The position numbers and the translations under genes were made by a program. From Candidatus Helarchaeota archaeon (GTDB lineage Archaea > Asgardarchaeota > Lokiarchaeia > Helarchaeales > HEL-GB-A), in NCBI GenBank assembly GCA_016840125.1, contig JAEOSY010000335.1, positions 1-46,007 on the forward strand: DNA of 46,007 nt, written 5' to 3'. A model generated the notes under the pieces. That model was not told the origin of the DNA. It saw only the letters and a list, made by a program, of their open reading frames with translations, and made no database searches. Positions 6,524 through 14,324 of the stretch are shown piece by piece. Within the stretch, counting starts at the first letter, position 1, and every line of letters starts with the position of its first letter.

Positions 6524-9500
6524 ATGGAGGTTAAAAATCCAGGAGAAGATCAGGGAAGATTGAAGCGAATAGGGCGCTTTTTAACAAAAGCTGGAAAAAA
6601 AATTTTACCGGCGGTCGCTGGTATTGCAGTTGGAACTTTGATTGGGCCCGCTGCAGCACCTATAGCTCAATTTATTGCATCAAAATTATCTGGTACAGGA
6701 ATTAATGTTGATCCTGAGAATATAGAATCTATTATCCAACCGATATTAAGTGGTGGGGGAGAAGTTACAACTACGAATCTTTTAGCGGAACTAATTAAGA
6801 AACATGGGAGTATTGATGACAAAAGAATTGACATATTAATTGAACAAAAAATCCCACAAATTGAAGAGCGAATTAATATTGCAGTAAACGCATCCATTCG
6901 ACCCACACTCGATGCTTTTAGAGAAGCTATTGAATTTATTCAAGATTCACCACATATTGCAATAGAAGAATTAAATAAATTAAAATTAGAGTTGAGTTCT
7001 GAATTAAATCAAAATTTAATAAAATTTATTTATGTTACAAGTAAGAATCTGGAAGAAAGGACTAGATCTGATTTTAATTCAATAATGGTTCGACTTTCAT
7101 CTCTTTCTTCAGGGATAGGTTTTAAATTAGACGTGTTATCAGACCAGTTAACTAAGCTAATGACCCGATTAACTTCACAACCGAGTTCAAATCTTGATAG
7201 ATTAACTCCTGAATTAGCACTTGCACTCTGCGCTGAACAAATAGGCGCTGAACCCATCCTATCACGTTATGACGAACGATTCGATCCAGATCGATATGTT
7301 AATCGGACCGATGCAGAACGTGAAATATACCATTTTATTAGTCTAGTCCGGTCACCTGGTGGATTAAAGGGTAATATATTCGTTCTCTTGGCCGCAATGG
7401 GTATGGGAAAAACATGGTTACTAGGTAATATAGTTCATGAACTATTGGCAAAAAAGATTCCGGCTTTATTTTTTGAATTGAGACATGGAGACATTACCCG
7501 AATTCAAAGGATAGTGGGAGCTAGCTCCCCTATGGACGCCCACAATCGTATTTCTCGTATAGTAGAGTCATTAAAAACACCTATCATTTTATTTATGGAT
7601 GGTGTTGATGAATTACCTGCTGGAGAACGGCGAACCCTTCTCAATTGGATTATAGATGCTAGAACTCGCTTAGGATATGGTAATGTAGGATTCATTCTTT
7701 CCTGCCGAGATTATGATTGGTTAAATGATTCAAAACTTCAAGAAATATCAAGATCCTGTCAAGAAATGTATTACAAGGGAAATCCGATTTCGGGTTCGTG
7801 TTATTTAAAGATATTTGATGAAGTGCAACTCCAAAATGCAGCGAATAAATATGGTATTTTTGAAGATATTGAAAGAAATGCATACATTAAAGAATTAGCG
7901 AAATATCCATTTGTAATAAAATTGTTAGGACAATACAAAGTAATAACTAATTTTACGCCATTACCAGATCCTGCAAATACAGAAGAGTTCCTCCCTTTAT
8001 TTTATAACCCCGATAATGAGTCAGAAACCATTCTTGGTCGTATGGGTGTTATTTCCGAGGTTGTTGGTTATTTAGGGACGCTTTTAGAGTGTTGCATTGA
8101 ACCATATCTTCGATTAGACATGATCCGAGTTAAATCTCTAAACCTGGACTCAAGTGATAATTTTAATAAATTAATTTCATCTGGATTGTTTATTCGACAA
8201 CCTGGATTAAGGGAGATAGTTAAAATTAACCCACTTTATCAACCCTTTGTAAAGAGTTTAATGGATAAATATAAGATAAGGGGTATTACCCAAAAAGCCG
8301 AAGAAGTTGCCGCACAATCTGAAGTTGAGCCAGCTCCAATTAAACAAGCACCTGTAGAACCGCCGAAAGAAAAAATGGGACCATTCAGGTCAAAAATGGT
8401 AAAAATTAATGAAATTGATATCTTACAAAACCTTCAAAAGGAAATCAATAGTATTATAACGAATCTTGAGGTAAATGACTCTGGATCAGTAATTTCCATA
8501 GATTTTTCGGATAAAACATTAAAAAACGTACCAAAAACGTTATCAGCCTTTCCTTATTTAATGAAAATCAAATTTTCAGGGGATTCCTTTGAGGATGATG
8601 ATGATTTAATCAATCTCGTTTTTGAAGGAAAGGATGTTTTTATGAATGATAGTCCTTATGAAAAAGGATATGTCACTACACGAATAAAAAGAGAGGTGGA
8701 GGCAAGACGACTAGAAGAGGAGGAGCGCAATAGGAAGATAGAGGAGGAAAGAAGACTAGAAGCTTTTCGTAAGAGGAAGGAGGAAGAGGCAAGAAAGTTA
8801 GAGGAGGAGCGTAAGAGAAAGGAGGAGGAAGAGGCGAAAAGGCTAGAAGCGAGGCGTAATAGGGAGAAAATGTTAGAAGATATAAGAATAGCAGGTAGAG
8901 AGAAAGAACAACGAAAGAAACGTCTTGAAGAGGAATTAGCTTTATTAAGAGGAGAACTTGGAGGTAATTCCTTAGGAAAATCTAAATCTACTAAAAAAAG
9001 GGCGAAGCCTATAGTTACAAAATCCACCACAAGCTCTTCTACTAGGCTTCCCATGCGCGCAGAAGTAGATTATACTGAAGCAATTAATACTTTTCGAAAT
9101 GACGAGTTAGTAATTATTAATCCGTGGACAGATCGTTTAGATCATTTTAGGATTACGATTATAGGAAAAAAGGGAACTCCTTATGATGGAGGAAAGTTCG
9201 TATTTGAAATTAAATTGCCTTCGAATTATCCTTTTAGTTCTCCATATGGTTATTGTCATACACTAATCTGGCACCCCAATATCGATCCATCGATACCCCC
9301 TGGAAGATTGAATATCTGCCTTGATCTCCTTATTCCAGATTTAGTTGGTAAAGTTGATGCGGTGACAGGTGCATCCGGTTGGACACCAAGTAAAACCTTA
9401 ACAAATCTTATTGAAGCATTAGAGGGGATGATTCATATGCAACCCCCATTTTGGAATCCAGGCGATCCCCTAAATCACGTGGCGGGTGAAATGGCATTAA

Positions 9501-9559
9501 CCCAAACGAAAAAATTCTTTAAAAAAGCAAGAGAGTGGACTAAAAAATATGCTTCTTAA
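6524..9559 (+). CDS. STAND/NACHT-like NTPase fused through a coiled coil to a ubiquitin-conjugating (E2) domain
   Basis: A 1011-residue multidomain protein. Order: a hydrophobic, glycine/alanine-rich segment (about 27-55) that could insert in a membrane; a helical region; a P-loop NTPase with AAMGMGKTW (K296), Walker B FMDGVDEL (357-364) and LSCRDYDW (about 392-399), as in NACHT/STAND proteins; a helical arm to about 585; one leucine-rich-repeat-like stretch (655-688); a very charged E/R/K coiled coil (722-812); and a complete E2 fold from about 845. The E2 part has FRITIIGKKGTPYDGG, NYPFSSP, WHPNI (HPN 917-919), catalytic-site NICLDLL (C932), GWTPSKTL and NPGDPLN, so it should be active. An upstream ATG (6506) is in frame but less likely. 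Its stop overlaps the convergent phosphoesterase gene by 4 bases. I infer a sensor whose oligomerisation controls ubiquitin-like conjugation. No E1, ubiquitin or RING gene is in the window. Confidence 0.85.
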   Translation: MEVKNPGEDQGRLKRIGRFLTKAGKKILPAVAGIAVGTLIGPAAAPIAQFIASKLSGTGINVDPENIESIIQPILSGGGEVTTTNLLAELIKKHGSIDDKRIDILIEQKIPQIEERINIAVNASIRPTLDAFREAIEFIQDSPHIAIEELNKLKLELSSELNQNLIKFIYVTSKNLEERTRSDFNSIMVRLSSLSSGIGFKLDVLSDQLTKLMTRLTSQPSSNLDRLTPELALALCAEQIGAEPILSRYDERFDPDRYVNRTDAEREIYHFISLVRSPGGLKGNIFVLLAAMGMGKTWLLGNIVHELLAKKIPALFFELRHGDITRIQRIVGASSPMDAHNRISRIVESLKTPIILFMDGVDELPAGERRTLLNWIIDARTRLGYGNVGFILSCRDYDWLNDSKLQEISRSCQEMYYKGNPISGSCYLKIFDEVQLQNAANKYGIFEDIERNAYIKELAKYPFVIKLLGQYKVITNFTPLPDPANTEEFLPLFYNPDNESETILGRMGVISEVVGYLGTLLECCIEPYLRLDMIRVKSLNLDSSDNFNKLISSGLFIRQPGLREIVKINPLYQPFVKSLMDKYKIRGITQKAEEVAAQSEVEPAPIKQAPVEPPKEKMGPFRSKMVKINEIDILQNLQKEINSIITNLEVNDSGSVISIDFSDKTLKNVPKTLSAFPYLMKIKFSGDSFEDDDDLINLVFEGKDVFMNDSPYEKGYVTTRIKREVEARRLEEEERNRKIEEERRLEAFRKRKEEEARKLEEERKRKEEEEAKRLEARRNREKMLEDIRIAGREKEQRKKRLEEELALLRGELGGNSLGKSKSTKKRAKPIVTKSTTSSSTRLPMRAEVDYTEAINTFRNDELVIINPWTDRLDHFRITIIGKKGTPYDGGKFVFEIKLPSNYPFSSPYGYCHTLIWHPNIDPSIPPGRLNICLDLLIPDLVGKVDAVTGASGWTPSKTLTNLIEALEGMIHMQPPFWNPGDPLNHVAGEMALTQTKKFFKKAREWTKKYAS

Positions 9560-11256
9560 TAACTAAGGGTTTTTTGTTTAATAGTTTGCTTTTTTCCGCT
9601 TTCCGCACGTCTTAGCAGTAATTGATTTATTACTACTGCTCCCACAATAGCGCCAATTATAATTAAGCTCAAATATAACTGAAAATGGCCCGGACTCATA
9701 GAATCGACTAGATTTATTGTTATCATTTGGGAAATAGTCTGCCCATTGCTATTAATCAAAGTAAAATTAACTTGATCAGAACCTGAAGCTCCAGATACGG
9801 GAATAAAAGTGACAAGATCATTGAGAATATTAGTCACCTCAACAGAACACAGAGTCAGATCTACACTACTTACAGACCAGTTCAATTGAGTTCCACTATC
9901 AATCCGATCCCACTCATACATTGATAAATTGAGCACCCAAGATGACGAATCGCGGGTACGGATAAAATCGGGAAGAGGACCATTTACGATTTCAGGGCGA
10001 TTAGGGGACCCGATTCGGATTTGGATCGAATCTGTGATAGAACCAGATGAACTAGTAGCGCGGACGGTGATTGTATGTTCGCCCTCAGGTAAGGATGATG
10101 CATCGAAAGAACTATTCCATAGATCCCCCGACACCAATGTCATTGGAGTCCAATTTCCAGTATCAATTTTGAACTCAACAGTAGAGATTGGATTTTGATC
10201 AAAGGCTAAGGCCCGAATAGGAACTACCTTCGAATCATTTGGAATATCGAAAGCTTGCATAGTAAGCCCCCGATCGATTGGGCATGTGATTATTACTGCA
10301 GGCCATTCATTGAGATATTGAAACTTGCAAGAGAAACCATCATTATCAACAGCGAAAATGCGGTAGCCGGGTTTATCGAATGTTTGTCCTAGTGAATCAG
10401 TCATGATTGCCACGGTTCCTCCTTGGTTTAGCTCATGGTTACTGTGCCCATGTCCATAAATATGAGCGGAAACGTTATAAATCTCTAATAACTCAACGAA
10501 AGTTCTTCCGGAGTTGGTTGTATTATGTCCTACACCCGTCATTTGATGATGTGAAAATACAAAAGTAAGGTTAGAATTTTGTGTATTGTTAAGCTGTAGC
10601 TCCAACCAATCTAACTCGGTTCTATCCAGATCACCGTCAGTTCCACCAGGCCACTGTTCCCCTGTATTTGCTGCGGAGTTTAACCCGATGAAGGTATAGT
10701 TACCAAAGGTGAAGGTTCGGTTCCAAGTATACTGTAAGTTTTGTTGGATACTCCAATTCAAGAAAAAGGAGAACGAATCAGAATCGTTATACCCGTCATG
10801 ATTTCCTGGTAGATCATAATAAAAACTATTATTGACGCCTGCAGCCATTAGAATATTATAGCGATCTCGCCATTGTTCCACGTCTTGCCATAGAGGTAAT
10901 GGAATGATAGCATTTGTTAAGTCACCAGTATCGACGATGAATTCAGGATCGACATGTCCGATATTATTGAAGAAATCACGAAAAGCTTGTCTATTATCAC
11001 CTGTAGCCCGATAGGCGCCGATATGTACATCTGTGATTTGCACAAACCAGAAAATGTTATCGGTGCTATTACTGAGATGGGCTTTAGGCTCATGCACGCT
11101 ATTAGTGACATAACCATTATATTCCGAGCGAAACGAATTAGCTTGGGGAGAAAAATCGACATATAAAAGAGCAAGGACGATAGAGGCGAGAAAAATTACG
11201 ATGACTAGGTACTTAAACATCTCTTTACTTCTTAGAAAATTAAGAAGCCGTCTCAT
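9556..11256 (-). CDS. Membrane-anchored calcineurin-like metallophosphoesterase, TMEM62-like
   Basis: A 566-residue exported enzyme. An N-terminal hydrophobic helix (about 14-33) serves as signal or anchor. The metallophosphoesterase core is complete: ITDVHIG (D76, H78), VDTGDLTNA (D112), DLPGNHDGY (N152, H153), FSHHQMTG (H236/H237) and IYGHGHSNH (268-274). Beta-sandwich-like sequence follows (about 340-415, with IDTGNWTPM and LPEGEHTITVRAT, then a second block to about 510). A C-terminal membrane helix (about 530-550) ends in a basic tail. The catalytic domain followed by an Ig-like domain that opens with a 'valine/isoleucine-RALAFD' strand resembles eukaryotic TMEM62. The active site would face outside the cell; the substrate is unknown. 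Its ATG overlaps the stop of the upstream membrane-protein gene (ATGA), showing translational coupling. Confidence 0.85.
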   Translation of the reverse strand: MRRLLNFLRSKEMFKYLVIVIFLASIVLALLYVDFSPQANSFRSEYNGYVTNSVHEPKAHLSNSTDNIFWFVQITDVHIGAYRATGDNRQAFRDFFNNIGHVDPEFIVDTGDLTNAIIPLPLWQDVEQWRDRYNILMAAGVNNSFYYDLPGNHDGYNDSDSFSFFLNWSIQQNLQYTWNRTFTFGNYTFIGLNSAANTGEQWPGGTDGDLDRTELDWLELQLNNTQNSNLTFVFSHHQMTGVGHNTTNSGRTFVELLEIYNVSAHIYGHGHSNHELNQGGTVAIMTDSLGQTFDKPGYRIFAVDNDGFSCKFQYLNEWPAVIITCPIDRGLTMQAFDIPNDSKVVPIRALAFDQNPISTVEFKIDTGNWTPMTLVSGDLWNSSFDASSLPEGEHTITVRATSSSGSITDSIQIRIGSPNRPEIVNGPLPDFIRTRDSSSWVLNLSMYEWDRIDSGTQLNWSVSSVDLTLCSVEVTNILNDLVTFIPVSGASGSDQVNFTLINSNGQTISQMITINLVDSMSPGHFQLYLSLIIIGAIVGAVVINQLLLRRAESGKKQTIKQKTLSY

Positions 11257-11783
11257 TGAATCCCTCCAATTTTGATCCCATATTTTATGAATTTATATGA
11301 AACCCGATAGATAATAGAGAGCAGGAAATAAAGCAGAAGGGAATTGAAAAGAACTGAAAGATCTATCTGAACCTCAACCCCTCCAAACGGAAGTGATGGA
11401 AAGAATTGAATTGGGGTCACAAAATGGAGCAAAAGAAGAAGAATATATACCATTAAACCAGAGCTTATGGTAACGCCAAACAGAAAGAATTTAAGAGAGG
11501 TGTCTTTATCATCACTTGGCTGATTTTTTGCCAGCCTTTTACCACTGAAATATAATTCAATCCCCATTATAAGTAAGAAAGCAGATAGCGTTAACCAGAG
11601 AATACCATTCAATAAAACTGTAACTAATCCATCGGATCCCGGGTCACCCGCTTGAGCAATATACGCATGAGGGAGATTATTAAAGTTGATCGCTCCAAAA
11701 ATTAAAAAGGCAATCCCAATAAAAATTGCTGCTAATCCGATGTTTTTGAAAAAATATTCCGCGATCTGCTTTTGAGAAAACAT
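11253..11783 (-). CDS. Four-helix membrane protein, operon partner of the phosphoesterase
   Basis: A 176-residue membrane protein not assigned to a family. Hydrophobic helices lie at about 13-30, 52-75, 97-118 and 138-160. A loop between helices 1 and 2 (HAYIAQAGDPGSDG) is probably extracellular, and the loop after helix 2 is basic. It lies between the 89-residue membrane protein (12-base gap) and the phosphoesterase gene (4-base overlap). The three genes therefore form one operon and probably one membrane complex. Confidence 0.7.
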   Translation of the reverse strand: MFSQKQIAEYFFKNIGLAAIFIGIAFLIFGAINFNNLPHAYIAQAGDPGSDGLVTVLLNGILWLTLSAFLLIMGIELYFSGKRLAKNQPSDDKDTSLKFFLFGVTISSGLMVYILLLLLHFVTPIQFFPSLPFGGVEVQIDLSVLFNSLLLYFLLSIIYRVSYKFIKYGIKIGGIQ

Positions 11784-11795
11784 GAGATACTACCG

Positions 11796-12065
11796 TTACT
11801 CTGATTTTTTTAACGTTAAATCCTCTTTTCCATACTTTAATCCAAAATCGAGAACTCGAGTCCCAATGTATATCAATATTACTAGCAAGAAAAATATGAT
11901 AAGTGTAGAGGCTAAAGGGCTCGGATCTAGGGGTTGCCCTGTGGGTTGAAATATATTTGGAGTTAAAACACCCGTTAAAAAGAGAACTGCGAAAACAGCT
12001 GTTGATATTAATAATCCGGAGCCAATCCATAAAATATATTTTCTAATTTCTTCCTTTTCAGTCAA
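11796..12065 (-). CDS. Two-helix small membrane protein, first gene of the phosphoesterase operon
   Basis: An 89-residue protein with helices at about 10-33 and 50-70, joined by a proline-rich loop (PNIFQPTGQPLDPSPL). The C-terminus is charged (KYGKEDLTLKKSE). No family recognised. It is the first gene of a three-gene minus-strand operon with the four-helix protein and the phosphoesterase, so it may help assemble or anchor the enzyme. The divergent region upstream (12066-12232) is very AT-rich and contains TATA-like stretches for both directions. Confidence 0.65.
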   Translation of the reverse strand: MTEKEEIRKYILWIGSGLLISTAVFAVLFLTGVLTPNIFQPTGQPLDPSPLASTLIIFFLLVILIYIGTRVLDFGLKYGKEDLTLKKSE

Positions 12066-12232
12066 TTCAGTCCCACCATTAATATAAAAAAAATTTACTA
12101 TTGTTATTTTAGAATAAACTCATAATTCTTTTGAGAGATATAGAGTTTATATATGTGAAAATAGAAAATAAATTATTAAATCTTTTGAAAAACCCCAATA
12201 AAACTGATTAGACTGAAGTTAAGGGATGATCC

Positions 12233-12322
12233 ATGGATTTTGAAGAGAATCGAGATGTATTGGGAGCGCTTTGCCTACTTATTGGATTGATTGTGATTAT
12301 TACTCTTTTGAGCATATCATAA
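12233..12322 (+). CDS. 29-residue single-helix membrane peptide
   Basis: The frame reads MDFEENRDVLGAL and continues as one hydrophobic helix (LLIGLIVIITLLSIS). An acidic N-terminus followed by a single membrane span is typical of small regulatory membrane peptides. GGGATGATCC directly before the ATG includes TGATCC, which is complementary to the archaeal 16S 3' end. A TATA-like TTTATATATG lies about 85 bases upstream. A chance frame cannot be excluded at this length. Confidence 0.45.
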   Translation: MDFEENRDVLGALCLLIGLIVIITLLSIS

Positions 12323-12394
12323 CGGTTAATATTGTTAAAAATTTTAGGATAATATATTATTTTTTAATTCTAAGGTTATAGGAAGGTTAGATAG

Positions 12395-12847
12395 ATGACC
12401 AAAATAAATCCAAAAAAACTTCCCGCCAATGCAATTGAAGCGCAGGGACTGTTAATCAAAAAAATTTACCAAAAATTTGGGAAAGATGCACTTCCGATTA
12501 TTGACGATGCTTTGGGGGCCCAAGGTTCTGCACTTGGACTTAAAGTTAAGAAGAAACTCCCTGATACTAACTTATCTACTATCGCAAAGGCATTCACAAA
12601 AAATTGGGATCCGAAACTAGTCAAAGTTATTTCTCTCTCCGATAAGAAGTTCCATATCCAAGGTTCTAAATGCCCATTCGGATTGGAAAATACATCTAGA
12701 GAATTATGTAAGGCAGTCATGGCAATTGATCGGGAGTATTTTTTTACCGCGACGAATGGTAAGACACAATTAGAAATACTGAAGACAGTGGCTGCAGGGG
12801 ATCCATTCTGTGATACGATTTATACAATTGATGAACCCAAGGAATAA
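12395..12847 (+). CDS. Possible ATC-hydrolase-like family protein
   Basis: A 150-residue soluble protein. The N-terminal half is helical (KKIYQKFGKDALPIIDDALG). The C-terminal half holds SKCPFGLENTSRELCKAVM and ends with a GDPFCDTIYTI segment. The pattern of a helical domain followed by CPF, C and GDxxC resembles the L-2-amino-thiazoline-4-carboxylate hydrolase (PF14196) group, whose archaeal members have no established function. Three conserved-looking cysteines could bind a metal or cofactor. A TATA-like AATATATTA lies about 40 bases upstream, and GGAAGG about 9 bases before the ATG. The gene ends 6 bases from the convergent membrane-protein gene. Confidence 0.5.
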   Translation: MTKINPKKLPANAIEAQGLLIKKIYQKFGKDALPIIDDALGAQGSALGLKVKKKLPDTNLSTIAKAFTKNWDPKLVKVISLSDKKFHIQGSKCPFGLENTSRELCKAVMAIDREYFFTATNGKTQLEILKTVAAGDPFCDTIYTIDEPKE

Positions 12848-12853
12848 AACCCG

Positions 12854-13627
12854 TTAGGGTTCAACAGGCGCAGGAAAAATTGAGAATTTCCTTTTATGAA
12901 GCTTATCTAAAATGTAGAAATAAAATGAGACCCCAATAAGCAGCGAAATTTGCCATACTAAGAATGTATGCCAAACGGTCCACCACGGAGCATTGAATTC
13001 GAGTAATACGCCATAGCCAACTGGATTTTCGCTTAATGTCATGGTCCCAGCATCGCCGGAAGCTCCGAGTAATGCAAGTAAAAAGGTAGATAAATACACA
13101 ATAAGCCGATCATACTTCGGATTCTTGACGAGTCCGTTTGAAAAAACTTGTTTAATAACAGGAACATTTCTCAACCTAGATGTCCGGAAGGTTTTGGGGA
13201 ATCCAGTAAAAGCAGCTACTACAATTCCCATTGTGAAAAAGCCAATTAACATCTCATAGGGTATAGGATAGTCTCCAACAGTGGGAACGACATTACCATA
13301 GCCACCTCCAGGTTTATACCATCCAAATATAGGATTAATTACCATCTCTAACAATGCATCCATACCCACAGATAGAAAACCAAGAAATATCCCACAAATG
13401 AACGCTTTCTGGCTTGGTTTAAATAAGGAGATCATCGCCATGGCAAGCAATAGATTTCCGATTATATCATTATAAAGGCGAAAAAGAGTGAGATCCATTC
13501 CATCATATCTGAATGCGGGTGTCTGGAGGAAAATCCACAAAAAAATACAGGAAATAATAATGAAATATCTCAGGAGAGTGGGAAAATATTCGGTTCCCTC
13601 TGGTTTTTCAGTCAAATCAATTTCCAC
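12854..13627 (-). CDS. Six-helix membrane protein, coupled to the formyl-THF cyclo-ligase gene
   Basis: A 257-residue integral membrane protein without a recognised family. About six hydrophobic helices are visible (near 18-37, 50-65, 72-92, 122-143, 173-190 and 222-242). A glycine-rich loop, WYKPGGGYGN, lies between helices 3 and 4. It starts with GTG at 13627, inside the end of the upstream cyclo-ligase gene (11-base overlap), so its translation is coupled to that gene. This may be compact packing rather than a functional tie. An exporter, sensor or enzyme role cannot be told apart here. Confidence 0.65.
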   Translation of the reverse strand: MEIDLTEKPEGTEYFPTLLRYFIIISCIFLWIFLQTPAFRYDGMDLTLFRLYNDIIGNLLLAMAMISLFKPSQKAFICGIFLGFLSVGMDALLEMVINPIFGWYKPGGGYGNVVPTVGDYPIPYEMLIGFFTMGIVVAAFTGFPKTFRTSRLRNVPVIKQVFSNGLVKNPKYDRLIVYLSTFLLALLGASGDAGTMTLSENPVGYGVLLEFNAPWWTVWHTFLVWQISLLIGVSFYFYILDKLHKRKFSIFPAPVEP

Positions 13628-14210
13628 ATTTTATTACTCTTTTTTCTGTAACAACAATATGAACTGGGACATCATGATAGGAGTTCGGTATATTTTCTAC
13701 TAGTTGAAATTCAAAGGCCAGACCTACAAAGGGAATCGGGCGGTTTACGATAGTGAGCAACTTGTCATAATACCCGTACCCGTAACCAAGCCGGTTTCCC
13801 CTATAATCAAAGCAAACGCCAGGTACAACAACTAAATCAATAATATCGATATTTATTGGTCGATAATATTCTCTTTTTGGCTCTAGAATATTAAAGACAG
13901 CGCACTCTAATTCTAAATCGTAATTTTTAATTTCAGATATCTCAAGAATTCGTTTCTCGACATTTGTAATTGGTAAAATAACGCGTTTGTCTTTTAATGC
14001 ATGACGTATCAATTTTTCAGTTTGGACTTCAGTGGCCTTTCCACTATATACCAAAATTACTTTCGAACTATTGTATTCTTCAAGATTCATCAGATTAGCA
14101 AGAATTCGTTCACTCTTTTGTATGATTAATTCTTGGGATTGCTTGTTTCGTAACTCCAGCATGGATTTCCGAAGATCTTGCTTATTATGATTTTCACTCA
14201 TTTCATTCAT
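13617..14210 (-). CDS. 5-formyltetrahydrofolate cyclo-ligase (MTHFS)
   Basis: A 197-residue cytosolic enzyme that converts 5-formyl-tetrahydrofolate plus ATP to 5,10-methenyl-tetrahydrofolate (EC 6.3.3.2). Family features: the N-terminal helical part SMLELRNKQS, VILVYSGKATEVQTEKLI, LVVVPGVCFDYRGNRLGYG with the nucleotide-binding GYGYGYYDKLL, and the terminal VPVHIVVTEKRV. Length is normal. Two in-frame ATGs (14210 and 14201) are possible starts. It is divergent from purH, with 114 bases between them, which suggests shared control of folate one-carbon genes. The downstream membrane-protein gene overlaps its end. Confidence 0.85.
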   Translation of the reverse strand: MNEMSENHNKQDLRKSMLELRNKQSQELIIQKSERILANLMNLEEYNSSKVILVYSGKATEVQTEKLIRHALKDKRVILPITNVEKRILEISEIKNYDLELECAVFNILEPKREYYRPINIDIIDLVVVPGVCFDYRGNRLGYGYGYYDKLLTIVNRPIPFVGLAFEFQLVENIPNSYHDVPVHIVVTEKRVIKCGN

Positions 14211-14324
14211 CCGACAAAAACGGGAATACTTTTTATGCAGAAAGCAATGAATAATTCACTACCGATTTTGGACTTTTAAAACTATCAGTTTGATGATAAA
14301 ACAGGTATTTTGAGAGGCAAATAA

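Noticed and set aside
8656..9054. Long minus-strand frame (132 codons) rich in serine and leucine
   Set aside because: It is the antisense of the E/R/K coiled coil in the STAND-E2 gene; GAA/GAG and AGA/AGG codons read as TTC/CTC and TCT/CCT on the other strand.
11680..12030. Minus-strand 116-codon frame across two membrane genes
   Set aside because: It is an offset reading of the same strand that crosses the gap between two genes with good membrane-protein character.
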